A model generated the notes under the pieces. The model searched no databases, was not told where the DNA came from, and worked only from the letters and a program-made list of their open reading frames with translations. A stretch of 13,016 bases of DNA from Caulobacteraceae bacterium UBA5005 (GTDB taxonomy: Bacteria; Pseudomonadota; Alphaproteobacteria; Caulobacterales; Caulobacteraceae): the NCBI GenBank assembly GCA_002398405.1, contig DGYN01000119.1, positions 1 through 13,016 of the forward strand, in the 5' to 3' direction. Shown here piece by piece: positions 5,824 to 12,384 of the stretch. Both the position numbers and the translations under genes were made by a program. The stretch's first letter is position 1. Every line of letters begins with the position of its first letter.

Positions 5824-7980
5824 ATGAGCAGAATCGCCTCTGTCCTGCTGCCGATGCCGCTTCCCGAAGCGTTCGACTATGCCGAACCGGACGGCATGGG
5901 GCTTGCCGTCGGGGACCACGTGATCGTGCCGCTGGGGCCGCGGCTGATCCCCGGCGTGGTGACGGCGCTTAGGGACGGGGCGGGGCATAACCGGCCGCTG
6001 AAGCCCATCCTGGAGCGCCGGGACGAATATCCGCTGACCGCCGGGACGCTGAAGTTCATCGAATGGGCGGCGCGCTACGCGGTGGATGTCCCGGGCTGGC
6101 CGCTGGCGATAGCCCTTCGGGGGGCGAGGGCGCCCAAGCCCCGGCCCGAGCGGCTGGTCGAGGCGACCGGCGTGAACCCCGCGCGGACGACGCCGGCGCG
6201 GACGCGGGTGCTGGAGGCGGCGAGCGAGGCCATGGCGCCGGCCGCGCTGGCGGCGAAGGCGGGGGTGTCGAGTGGAGTGATCAAGGGGCTGATCGATGAG
6301 GGGGTGCTGAACGTGCGCCTGGAACTGCCGGACGTGGCTTTCCCCGCGCCGGATCTTTCGCGTCCCGCGCCGACCCTGAACCCGAGCCAGGCGGCGGCGG
6401 CCAGGGCGCTGGAGGGAATGCTGGGGAAGGGGTTCCAGGCCGCCCTGCTCGACGGGGTGACGGGGTCGGGGAAGACCGAGGTCTATCTGGAGGCGATCGC
6501 GGCGCAGCTGGCGGCCGATCCGGCCTCACAGATTCTGGTCCTGCTGCCGGAGATCGCGCTGACCCAGGCGGTGATGACCAGATTCGAGGAGCGCTTTGGG
6601 GTCGAGCCGGCGGAGTGGCACTCGGCGGTCTCGCCCCCCAGGCGCCGGCGGGTATGGGAGGCGGTGGCGTCGGGGCGCTGCAATATCGTGGTGGGGGCCA
6701 GGTCGGCCCTGTTCCTGCCGTTCGCCAAGCTGAAGCTGATCATCGTCGATGAGGAGCACGACGCCTCCTTCAAGCAGGAGGAGGGGTTCATCTATCACGC
6801 CCGGGACCTGGCGGTGGCGCGGGCCAAGATCGAGGAGGCGGCGGTGATCCTGTCGTCCGCGACGCCATCGCTGGAGACCCTGCTCAACGCCGAACAGGGG
6901 CGCTACCGCTGGCTGCGGCTGGAGGACCGGTACGGGGCGGCGGCCTTGCCGGCCATCGAGCTGATCGACCTGCGCGAGACGCCGCCGGAGGCGGGGGCTT
7001 GGATCTCGCCGCCGTTGCGAGCGGCCATGGCGGAGGCGTTTGGGCGGGGGGAGCAGAGCCTGCTGTTCCTGAACCGCAGGGGCTATGCGCCCCTTGTTTT
7101 GTGCCGCTCCTGTGGCGAGCGGATGACGGCGCCGGACACCGACAGCTGGCTGGTGGAGCACCGCTATTCGGGGCGGCTGGTCTGCCACCTGACGGGATTT
7201 TCCATGGTGAAGCCCAAGGTCTGTCCCCATTGCGGCGCGGCCGATTCCCTGGTGGCCATCGGGCCCGGGGTCGAGCGGGTGGAGGAGGAGGCCAAGGCGC
7301 TGTTTCCGCAGGCGCGGGTGGCGGTGTTTTCTTCCGACACGGTGTTCGATGCGGCGAGCGCCCGGGAGATGGTCAGCGCCATGGCGGCCGGCGAGATCGA
7401 CATCCTGGTGGCGACCCAGGCGGCGGCCAAGGGGCATGATTTTCCCAACCTCACCCTGGTGGGGGTGATCGACGCGGACCTTTCCTTGCGGGGCGGGGAC
7501 CTGCGGGCCGGGGAGCGGACCTATCAGCTGCTGGCCCAGGTGGCGGGGCGGGCGGGGCGCAGGGCCAAGCCGGGGAGAGCGCTGCTCCAGACCTATGCGC
7601 CGGACCATCCGGTGCTGGGGGCCATCGCCGCCCAGGACCGGGACGCCTTTGCCGCCGCCGAGATGCAGGCGAGGGAAGCGGCGGGGCTGCCGCCGTTCGG
7701 GCGGCTGGCGGCGCTCGTTCTGTCCGGGCCGGACGCGGGGGCGCTGGAGGCCTATGCGCGGAGATTAGCGGCGGCGGCGCCCAACACCGATGGGGTGGCG
7801 ATCTATGGGCCGGCGGACGCCCCGCTGGCCCTGGTGCGGGGGCGGCGGCGCAAGCGGTTCTTGGTGCAGGCGGCCAAGGAGGTCGACCTGCAGGGCTTTC
7901 TCGCCGCCTGGCGGGCGCGGGCCAAACCGCCGAGTTCGGTGCGGCTGGTGATCGATGTGGATCCGTACAGCTTCCTCTAA
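5824..7980 (+). CDS. priA: Primosomal replication-restart helicase PriA
   Basis: PriA recognises stalled forks and D-loops, unwinds DNA 3' to 5' and reloads the replicative helicase. The 718-residue product has an N-terminal 3' DNA-binding domain (about 1-105), a winged-helix region (about 120-170), Walker A TGSGKT at 213-218 (Lys217), Walker B DEEH at 309-312, SSATPSLET, then helicase motifs AAKGHDFPNLTLVGVIDADL and QVAGRAGR. The zinc region is odd. Of the eight cysteines seen in E. coli PriA, only C427, C430, C454, C467 and C470 remain; residues at the other three positions are Ala436, Thr439 and Thr457, with spacing intact. One zinc site (C427, C430, C467, C470) is therefore complete and the other has one cysteine left. 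The ATG at 5824 is fixed by an upstream in-frame stop at 5809; no strong ribosome site is seen. The end overlaps the convergent MFS gene by 4 bp. Confidence 0.96.
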   Translation: MSRIASVLLPMPLPEAFDYAEPDGMGLAVGDHVIVPLGPRLIPGVVTALRDGAGHNRPLKPILERRDEYPLTAGTLKFIEWAARYAVDVPGWPLAIALRGARAPKPRPERLVEATGVNPARTTPARTRVLEAASEAMAPAALAAKAGVSSGVIKGLIDEGVLNVRLELPDVAFPAPDLSRPAPTLNPSQAAAARALEGMLGKGFQAALLDGVTGSGKTEVYLEAIAAQLAADPASQILVLLPEIALTQAVMTRFEERFGVEPAEWHSAVSPPRRRRVWEAVASGRCNIVVGARSALFLPFAKLKLIIVDEEHDASFKQEEGFIYHARDLAVARAKIEEAAVILSSATPSLETLLNAEQGRYRWLRLEDRYGAAALPAIELIDLRETPPEAGAWISPPLRAAMAEAFGRGEQSLLFLNRRGYAPLVLCRSCGERMTAPDTDSWLVEHRYSGRLVCHLTGFSMVKPKVCPHCGAADSLVAIGPGVERVEEEAKALFPQARVAVFSSDTVFDAASAREMVSAMAAGEIDILVATQAAAKGHDFPNLTLVGVIDADLSLRGGDLRAGERTYQLLAQVAGRAGRRAKPGRALLQTYAPDHPVLGAIAAQDRDAFAAAEMQAREAAGLPPFGRLAALVLSGPDAGALEAYARRLAAAAPNTDGVAIYGPADAPLALVRGRRRKRFLVQAAKEVDLQGFLAAWRARAKPPSSVRLVIDVDPYSFL

Positions 7981-9611
7981 AGGTGCGCGTCGCCGGACAG
8001 CACCTCGTCGGCGTCGTCCTTTTTGACCTTGGCCATCATGGCCTTGCGGTCCTGCAGCGGCAGGGCCGGGATGAAGAAAATGATGATCAGGGCCAGGACC
8101 GCCACGAACATCCCCATGAAGAAGGCGTCGGTGATCGAGGAGGTGATGATCTCCTTCAGGGCGGGCGGCATCTGCAGGGCGCCCTTGGCCTGACCGGCGG
8201 CGGTGGCGGCCATCTCCTGAAGCTTGCCCAGATCCAGGCCCCCGGGGATCAGGGCGCCCATCGGGCTTTCCGCCAGCTTGCCGTTCAGGTTGTTGATGAA
8301 CAGGGTCCCGAAGATGGCGATGCCGACGGTGGCGCCGATCTGGCGGAAGAACTGGTTGGCGCTGGTCACCACCCCCAGGCGGTTCATCGGCGTCGCGTTC
8401 TGGATCGCCAGGTTGAACAGGCTCTGGCCCGGGCCAAGGCCGACCCCCAGCACGAACATCCGCCAGGCGAGATCCCAGCGGCCGGTGTCGGCGTCCATCT
8501 GGCTGAGAACAAAGATGCCGATGACGGTGACCGCGGCGCCGAAATACATCAGGGGCTTGTACTTGCCCGTCCGGGTGGCGATGCGTCCGGAGGCGATCGC
8601 CGAGCCCATCAGCCCGACCATCAGGGGCAGGGTGGAAAGACCGCTCACCGTGGCGCCGACGCCCTGGCCGATCTGCATGAACACCGGCAGGAAGGCGATA
8701 GTCGACATGAAGGCCATGGAGATCAGGAACCCGGCCAGGTTCGCGGTGGTGAAGACCTTGTTCTTGAAGAGGTCGAGCGGCAGGACCGGATCGGAGGCGA
8801 ACCGCTCGTTGACGATATAGGCGATGAGGCCAACCAGGGAGGCGACGAACAGCCCCCAGATCATCGGGGAGGACCAGGCGTATTTGTTGCCTCCGAAGCT
8901 GAGCGCCAGGAGGAAGGGCACGAAGGTGGCGATGATCAGGCCCGCGCCGATGAAGTCGATCTTGCCCTTGGCCGCGTGGCTCATCCTGGGCATCTTCACG
9001 ATTACCATGAAGAGGCTGAGGATCGAGAGCGGCAGGTTCAGATAGAAGATCCAGCGCCAGCCGGCGATGGTGTGGCCCATCAGGGTCACCGTGCCGTGGT
9101 CGGTGAAATAGCCGCCGATCAGGGGGCCGATGGTCGAGGAGAGGCCGAACACCGCGCCGAACATGCCGCCGACCTTGCCGCGCTCGCGGGGGGGATAGAG
9201 GTCGGCGATGATGGCGAAGGCGGTGGTGAACAGCGCCCCGCCGCCGATCCCCTGGATGGCGCGGAAGACGATCAGCTGGGTCATGCCGCCGCCCAGCACC
9301 GGCAGGTCGCCGAACTCGCCGCTAAGGCCCGCCAGCCACGATCCGATGAGGAAGATGATGATGCCGGCCAGCAGCACGGGCTTGCGGCCGTAGAGGTCGC
9401 CGAGCTTGCCCCAGATCGGAATCATCACCGTCGAGGCCAGCATGTAGCTGGTGGTCACCCAGGCGATCAGGGCAAAGCCGTGCAGCTCGGCGATGATCCG
9501 GGGCATGGCGGTGGCGACGATGGTCTGGTCGAGCGCCGACAGCAGGAAGACGATGCCGATCCCGATGAGGGTGATGCGGCGCTCCTGCGGCGTGAATTCC
9601 TGCGTGCTCAT
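7977..9611 (-). CDS. DHA2-family (EmrB/QacA-type) MFS multidrug efflux transporter
   Basis: A 544-residue, roughly 14-helix inner-membrane exporter of the drug:H+ antiporter-2 family. Visible motifs: LDQTIVATAMPRI at the end of helix 1, motif A GKLGDLYGRK in loop 2-3, RAIQGIGGGALF in helix 4, antiporter motif C in helix 5 (STIGPLIGGYF) and WRWIFYLNLPLSI before helix 7. The C-terminal tail is short, charged and cytoplasmic. Its substrate cannot be told from sequence. I chose ATG at 9611 because GGAGGG lies six bases upstream; a GTG at 9635 would add eight residues but falls inside the inverted repeat at 9622-9655. No membrane-fusion partner or TetR gene is adjacent in the window. It lies 63 bp after the upstream TerC gene and its stop codon overlaps that of convergent priA by 4 bp. 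Confidence 0.93.
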   Translation of the reverse strand: MSTQEFTPQERRITLIGIGIVFLLSALDQTIVATAMPRIIAELHGFALIAWVTTSYMLASTVMIPIWGKLGDLYGRKPVLLAGIIIFLIGSWLAGLSGEFGDLPVLGGGMTQLIVFRAIQGIGGGALFTTAFAIIADLYPPRERGKVGGMFGAVFGLSSTIGPLIGGYFTDHGTVTLMGHTIAGWRWIFYLNLPLSILSLFMVIVKMPRMSHAAKGKIDFIGAGLIIATFVPFLLALSFGGNKYAWSSPMIWGLFVASLVGLIAYIVNERFASDPVLPLDLFKNKVFTTANLAGFLISMAFMSTIAFLPVFMQIGQGVGATVSGLSTLPLMVGLMGSAIASGRIATRTGKYKPLMYFGAAVTVIGIFVLSQMDADTGRWDLAWRMFVLGVGLGPGQSLFNLAIQNATPMNRLGVVTSANQFFRQIGATVGIAIFGTLFINNLNGKLAESPMGALIPGGLDLGKLQEMAATAAGQAKGALQMPPALKEIITSSITDAFFMGMFVAVLALIIIFFIPALPLQDRKAMMAKVKKDDADEVLSGDAHL

Positions 9612-9621
9612 CGGCGGCCCT

Positions 9622-9663
9622 CCGGTTTCGTTCACCCATGACTGAACGAAACCGGGCGGTCAA
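9622..9663 (-). promoter_or_regulatory. Operator-like inverted repeat upstream of the MFS gene
   Basis: A perfect 13-bp inverted repeat, CCGGTTTCGTTCA (9622-9634) and TGAACGAAACCGG (9643-9655), is separated by 8 bp. On the minus strand a -35-like TTGACC (9658-9663) abuts it, so the repeat would cover the region between -35 and the start site, the usual place for TetR-type repressor operators of efflux pumps. There is no T-run after the hairpin on the minus strand, so a terminator for the TerC gene is less likely. The 3' half touches the ribosome site GGAGGG, so an RNA-level role is also possible. The regulator is not in the window. Confidence 0.65.
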
Positions 9664-9674
9664 CCAGAGGGGAT

Positions 9675-10472
9675 TTAGGCGGCGGCCGCGCTCTTCTCGT
9701 GTTCCCTGGCCTTGGCCTTGCGCGACAGCATGTTGAGGATCTCGACCACCGCCGAGAAGGCCATGGCCGCGTAGATGTAGCCCTTGGGCACATGCACCCC
9801 GAAGCCGTCGCCAATCAGCACCGCGCCGATCATCAGGAGGAAGGCCAGCGCCAGCATGACAATGGTCGGGTTCTTGGCGATGAAATTGGCCATGGGCGTC
9901 GCCGCCCACATCATGGCGCCCACCGAGACGATCACCGCCGCCGCCATGATCGGAATGGCGTCGGTCATGCCGATGGCGGTGAGGATGGAGTCGATCGAGA
10001 AGACGAGGTTGAGCAGCATGATCTGGACGATCGCCGCCATGAAATTCTTTGATACCGTCTGATCCTTGTCCAGAAGGTCGTCGGTGGGGACAGGGTCGAG
10101 GGCGTGGTGGATTTCCTTGGTGGCCTTCCACACCAGGAACAGGCCCCCGGCGATGAGGATCAGGTCCTTCCAGGAGAAGGCCGTCTCGAACTGCGGATCG
10201 CCGTGCTCGTTCAAGGGCCCGACAATGCCAAGGTCGAAGGCGGGCTGGGTCAGGCCGACGATCCAGGCGATGGCGCCCAGCAGCGCCAGGCGCATGAGGA
10301 GCGCCGCCCCGATGCCGAGCTTGCGGGCCTTGGCCCTTTGATTCTCCGGCAGCTTATTGGACAGGATCGAGACGAAGATCAGGTTGTCGATCCCAAGGAC
10401 CACCTCCATCACGATCAGGGTGATGAGGGCCGCCCAGGCGGCGGGATCGGTAACAAGCGCAGCGATGTCCAT
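9675..10472 (-). CDS. TerC-family integral membrane protein (paralogue A)
   Basis: A 265-residue, about seven-helix membrane protein of the TerC superfamily, close to the membrane domain of E. coli YoaE/YegH but without their CBS and CorC/HlyC domains. TerC-type proteins are linked to metal ion export (manganese for Alx/MeeF-type members) and tellurite resistance. Visible landmarks are VLGIDNLIF (residues 26-33), SWKDLILIAGGLFLVWKATKE, FSIDSILTAIGM and GFGVHVPKGYIYAAMAFS, with a basic C-terminal tail. ATG at 10472 has GGAG six bases upstream and matches the start of the neighbouring paralogue; a TTG 18 bases further out is rejected. About 75% identical by hand alignment to paralogue B. It carries Asn155 in LLNLVFSIDS where B and E. 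coli YoaE have Asp. The gap to B is 84 bp and contains a hairpin at 10489-10517. Confidence 0.9.
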   Translation of the reverse strand: MDIAALVTDPAAWAALITLIVMEVVLGIDNLIFVSILSNKLPENQRAKARKLGIGAALLMRLALLGAIAWIVGLTQPAFDLGIVGPLNEHGDPQFETAFSWKDLILIAGGLFLVWKATKEIHHALDPVPTDDLLDKDQTVSKNFMAAIVQIMLLNLVFSIDSILTAIGMTDAIPIMAAAVIVSVGAMMWAATPMANFIAKNPTIVMLALAFLLMIGAVLIGDGFGVHVPKGYIYAAMAFSAVVEILNMLSRKAKAREHEKSAAAA

Positions 10473-10488
10473 GCAAGGCTCCGAAGGC

Positions 10489-10517
10489 AAGACTCGTCCC
10501 TGATTAGGGGCAGTCTT
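10489..10517. promoter_or_regulatory. Imperfect hairpin between the two TerC genes
   Basis: AAGACT (10489-10494) pairs with AGTCTT (10512-10517), and inside it TCCCT pairs with AGGGG around a GATT loop. It lies 17 bases upstream of the paralogue A start and about 40 bases after the paralogue B stop. There is no T-run on the minus strand beyond the stem itself, so it could be a weak terminator, an mRNA-processing or stability structure, or chance. No clear promoter is visible in the gap. Confidence 0.35.
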
Positions 10518-10556
10518 TCAGCCTGTCACGCCCGTCGCGCGAGGATTTCTCGCCGC

Positions 10557-11354
10557 CTAGGGAGAGGGCGGCTCCGCCGCCTGCGCCTTTTTGGCCTTGG
10601 CGCCGCGCGACAGCATGTTGAGCGTCTCGATCAGGGCCGAGAAGCCCATGGCGGCGTAGATATAGCCCTTGGGCACATGCACGCCGAAACCGTCGGCGAT
10701 CAGCACCGCGCCGATCATCATCAGGAAGCCCAGGGCGAGCATCACCACGGTCGGGTTCTTGTTGATGAAGTTAGCCAGGGGATCGGCGGCCAGCATCATG
10801 ATTCCCACGGTGATGATGACGGCGGTGAACATGATCGGCAGGTGTTCGGTCATGCCGATGGCGGTGAGGATCGAGTCCACCGAGAACACCAGGTCGAGCA
10901 GCAGAATCTGCACGATGGCGGCGGCGAAGTTCTTGGCGGTGTGGTGCTTGTCCAAGAGGTCGGTGCTGGGCGCGGGGTCCATCGAATGGTGGATCTCCTT
11001 GGTCGCCTTCCACAAAAGGAAGAGGCCGCCCGCGATGAGGATCAGGTCACGCCAGGAGAAGGCGGTTTCAAAGGATGGCTCGCCGTGGCCGTTGAGCGGG
11101 CCGGTGATCCCAAGGTCGAAGGCCGGCGTGGTCAGGCCGACGATCCAGGCGATCATCGACAGCAGGATCAGGCGCATGACCAGCGCCAGGCTGATGCCGA
11201 CCTGCCGGGCGCGCTTGCGCTGTTCTTCCGGCAGCTTGTTGGAGAGGATCGAGATGAAAATCAGGTTGTCGATGCCGAGCACCACTTCCATCACGATCAG
11301 GGTGATGAGCGCCGCCCAGGCGGCGGGACTGGCGATAAGCGCTGCGATATCCAT
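10557..11354 (-). CDS. TerC-family integral membrane protein (paralogue B)
   Basis: A 265-residue TerC-family protein, the tandem partner of the gene just downstream of it. It has the same landmarks: VLGIDNLIF at 26-33, SWRDLILIAGGLFLLWKATKE, and LLDLVFSVDSILTAIGM with both acidic residues present (Asp154, Asp160), which are the form found in E. coli YoaE. The tail is basic then Pro-rich. The ATG at 11354 has AGGGGG five bases upstream. The two paralogues agree at about 200 of 265 positions by hand alignment, differing mainly in loops and tail, so the duplication is not recent. The family is tied to metal efflux, but the ion cannot be called here. I looked upstream for the yybP-ykoY manganese riboswitch seen before some TerC genes and did not find its conserved GGGGAGUAG segment. 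Confidence 0.9.
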   Translation of the reverse strand: MDIAALIASPAAWAALITLIVMEVVLGIDNLIFISILSNKLPEEQRKRARQVGISLALVMRLILLSMIAWIVGLTTPAFDLGITGPLNGHGEPSFETAFSWRDLILIAGGLFLLWKATKEIHHSMDPAPSTDLLDKHHTAKNFAAAIVQILLLDLVFSVDSILTAIGMTEHLPIMFTAVIITVGIMMLAADPLANFINKNPTVVMLALGFLMMIGAVLIADGFGVHVPKGYIYAAMGFSALIETLNMLSRGAKAKKAQAAEPPSP

Positions 11355-11478
11355 GAAAACCCCCTTGGCTAGGTCCTGATGAAAAACCCCGGGGCTTAGT
11401 TGGGGTCGAGGAACGCGCCTGTCATCGGCGTCCGCAAAAAATGCGGAGGCGGAGGAGTCGATGCTTTAATCCGGCTCT
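11355..11478. other. Intergenic region with two small hairpins
   Basis: No gene is visible. TCCGCA (11431-11436) and TGCGGA (11442-11447) form a 6-bp stem around five A (five T on the minus strand). Nearer paralogue B, the minus strand reads ACCCC, an 11-base loop, then GGGGT and a T-run (11382-11406), which could be a weak terminator for the secreted-protein gene upstream or part of the TerC leader. Neither is a classic terminator. Confidence 0.35.
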
Positions 11479-11808
11479 TTAACGGTTGCCCTTTTTGGAA
11501 CTGGCCGGAGGCGCGAGCTTGGGTTCCGCCGTCGCGGCGGCGCCTGCCGCACGGGGGCGGCAAACCAGCTCGCCGTCGCGATTGACCACCTCGCCCACGC
11601 AGGGCAGCGGGATGGAGGTCTCCTTGCGGGACGGCTCGCAGATGGCGGTGAGGGTGGCGACGATCTTGTCGCGCTTGACCCTGATGTCGCGGCAGGTCGC
11701 CTCATAGGGCCCGGCCGGCGGCGCGGGCTCCTGCGCCATGACCGCGAGCGGCGGCAGGGCAAGGCCAAGGCAGAGGCAAAATAGGGCGCGGCGTTTCATG
11801 GTCCTCAT
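11479..11808 (-). CDS. Small secreted protein with cyanovirin-N-like (CVNH) domain
   Basis: A 109-residue exported protein. A basic start (MRTMKRR) and hydrophobic stretch (8-24) end in VMA, giving likely signal cleavage after residue 25. The mature part has four cysteines (39, 57, 70, 83) in the order YEATCRDIRV, LTAICE, TSIPLPCVG and NRDGELVC, which resembles one cyanovirin-N homology repeat (CR-x-I-x-V ... LxAxC ... SIxLxxCxG ... NxDGxLxC). CVNH domains bind carbohydrate in some proteins, but most bacterial members have no known role. The tail (after about 86) is Ala/Pro/Lys-rich. Start is ATG 11808 or 11799; ribosome sites are weak for both. The domain call is from pattern memory and moderate in strength. 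It is 124 bp upstream of the TerC pair and probably separately transcribed. Confidence 0.7.
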   Translation of the reverse strand: MRTMKRRALFCLCLGLALPPLAVMAQEPAPPAGPYEATCRDIRVKRDKIVATLTAICEPSRKETSIPLPCVGEVVNRDGELVCRPRAAGAAATAEPKLAPPASSKKGNR

Positions 11809-11877
11809 CCTAGCTCAATTGCTAAGATAGCAGCCCGACTATTTCGCGCCGCCCCTGAACGGGGGGTGAACCTGGTC

Positions 11878-11967
11878 GGGGACATGCAACGCGGGGCGAT
11901 GCGTGTACCCAGGAGCGGGAACCGACCTTGGCTTTCGGGACACGTATCGCCGCGCGCTACGTATCCC
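11878..11967. repeat. Paired REP-like palindromes (copy 2, decayed)
   Basis: First unit: GGGGACATGC (11878-11887) pairs 8 of 10 with GCGTGTACCC (11901-11910). Second unit: GGGACACGTA (11937-11946) pairs 9 of 10 with TACGTATCCC (11958-11967). Unit order and orientation match copy 1 at 3218-3324, and the spacer shares a GGAG..CGGGA.CC..TGGCT pattern with that copy. It appears to be an older or diverged member of the same repeat family. Confidence 0.55.
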
Positions 11968-11996
11968 GGGCTAGCGCCGCGTCGATGGCGAACGCC

Positions 11997-12024
11997 AAAA
12001 CGGACGGAGGCGAACCCCGTCCGT
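11997..12024 (-). terminator. Intrinsic terminator after the small secreted-protein gene
   Basis: Minus strand: ACGGACGG, a 9-base loop, CCGTCCGT, then TTTT. The stem is a perfect 8 bp. It lies about 50 bases beyond the stop codon at 12074 and fits the end of that transcript. Confidence 0.65.
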
Positions 12025-12042
12025 CCGGCCCCGGCCTAGGCC

Positions 12043-12062
12043 GGGACGCCGCCGTCCCTGGC
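12043..12062. repeat. Short hairpin repeat, downstream of the small secreted-protein gene
   Basis: GGGACGCCGCCGTCCCTGGC, a GGGACG/CGTCCC stem-loop, recurs with one base deleted at 12356-12374. Each copy lies 11 bases after a stop codon (12074 and 12385) on the minus strand. Confidence 0.6.
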
Positions 12063-12073
12063 GAGGCCGGCGA

Positions 12074-12322
12074 CTAGGGCAGAGTTGTCGGTGGGCTGCA
12101 CACGGGCGCAACGCCGATCCCCCTCCCGCTGCACCAAATCAGCTTCCTGCCGTCTGTGCTTATGAAGAGCGCTCCGCCCCCATCGGTGATGCCGCCGGCC
12201 GACAGCCACACTTGAGCCTTCGGAACCTGCTGAGCCGTCGCACTTGTTGAGATGAGCGCACCGGCAATGCCGCCAGCGAGTAAGCACCCGGCGGCCAGAA
12301 CCGCGGTCTTCATTTTACCCAT
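12074..12322 (-). CDS. Small secreted protein of unknown function
   Basis: An 82-residue exported protein that I do not recognise. MGKMK, then a hydrophobic Ala/Gly/Leu-rich stretch (7-24), then TSATA suggest signal cleavage after residue 30 (ATA before QQ). Cys13 follows AAG but is too near the N-terminus for a normal lipobox. The mature part is about 52 residues, Gly-rich, with the pattern VWLSAGGITDGGGALFISTD and two cysteines (WCSGRG and PVCSPP) that could form a disulphide. ATG at 12322 is chosen because GGAGG lies five bases upstream; a TTG 12 bases further out is not supported. The gene follows the truncated Pro/Ala-rich gene by 62 bp on the same strand and ends before a good terminator. 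Both ends are flanked by copies of the same short hairpin. Confidence 0.65.
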   Translation of the reverse strand: MGKMKTAVLAAGCLLAGGIAGALISTSATAQQVPKAQVWLSAGGITDGGGALFISTDGRKLIWCSGRGIGVAPVCSPPTTLP

Positions 12323-12355
12323 AGTGCCCTCCAAAGGTTGGAAATCGACGATATC

Positions 12356-12374
12356 GGGACGCGCCGTCCCTGGC
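12356..12374. repeat. Short hairpin repeat, downstream of the Pro/Ala-rich gene
   Basis: GGGACGCGCCGTCCCTGGC, the second copy of the hairpin at 12043-12062, one base shorter. It lies between the stop of the truncated gene (12385) and the ribosome site of the small secreted-protein gene. Confidence 0.6.
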
Positions 12375-12384
12375 AGGCGGCGGT

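Larger units (their letters stand above)
11809..12073. other. Non-coding stretch with repeat palindromes and a terminator
   Basis: This 265-bp gap between two secreted-protein genes has no credible gene. It holds the decayed paired palindromes (11878-11967), a terminator hairpin (11997-12024), a perfect 14-bp palindrome CCGGCCTAGGCCGG (12031-12044) and a small GGGACG/CGTCCC hairpin (12043-12062). About 65 bp next to the downstream gene show no recognisable promoter. Confidence 0.6.

Noticed and set aside
5785..5988. N-terminal extension of the fsa frame into priA
   Set aside because: The extension is Arg/Pro-rich and non-homologous. The family start MQIFLDTTDV with a ribosome site at 5784 is clear, and priA occupies the region.
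9612..9635. GTG start for the MFS gene eight codons upstream
   Set aside because: The GTG lies inside the inverted repeat with no ribosome site, while ATG 9611 has GGAGGG six bases upstream.
7983..9641. A 552-codon open frame on the plus strand opposite the MFS gene, and similar long antisense frames opposite nusA, priA and rimP
   Set aside because: Composition is His/Asp/Gly/Arg-rich without domains, as expected when GC-rich third positions suppress stops on the opposite strand. The real genes on the other strand have full family motifs.
11355..11478. yybP-ykoY-type manganese riboswitch upstream of the TerC pair
   Set aside because: The conserved GGGGAGUAG segment and its partner loop are not present; only small unrelated hairpins are seen.
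12031..12044. Perfect palindrome CCGGCCTAGGCCGG as a dif or att site
   Set aside because: It is too short and GC-rich, lacks the asymmetric XerC/XerD arms of dif, and probably extends the structured 3' region of the gene upstream.
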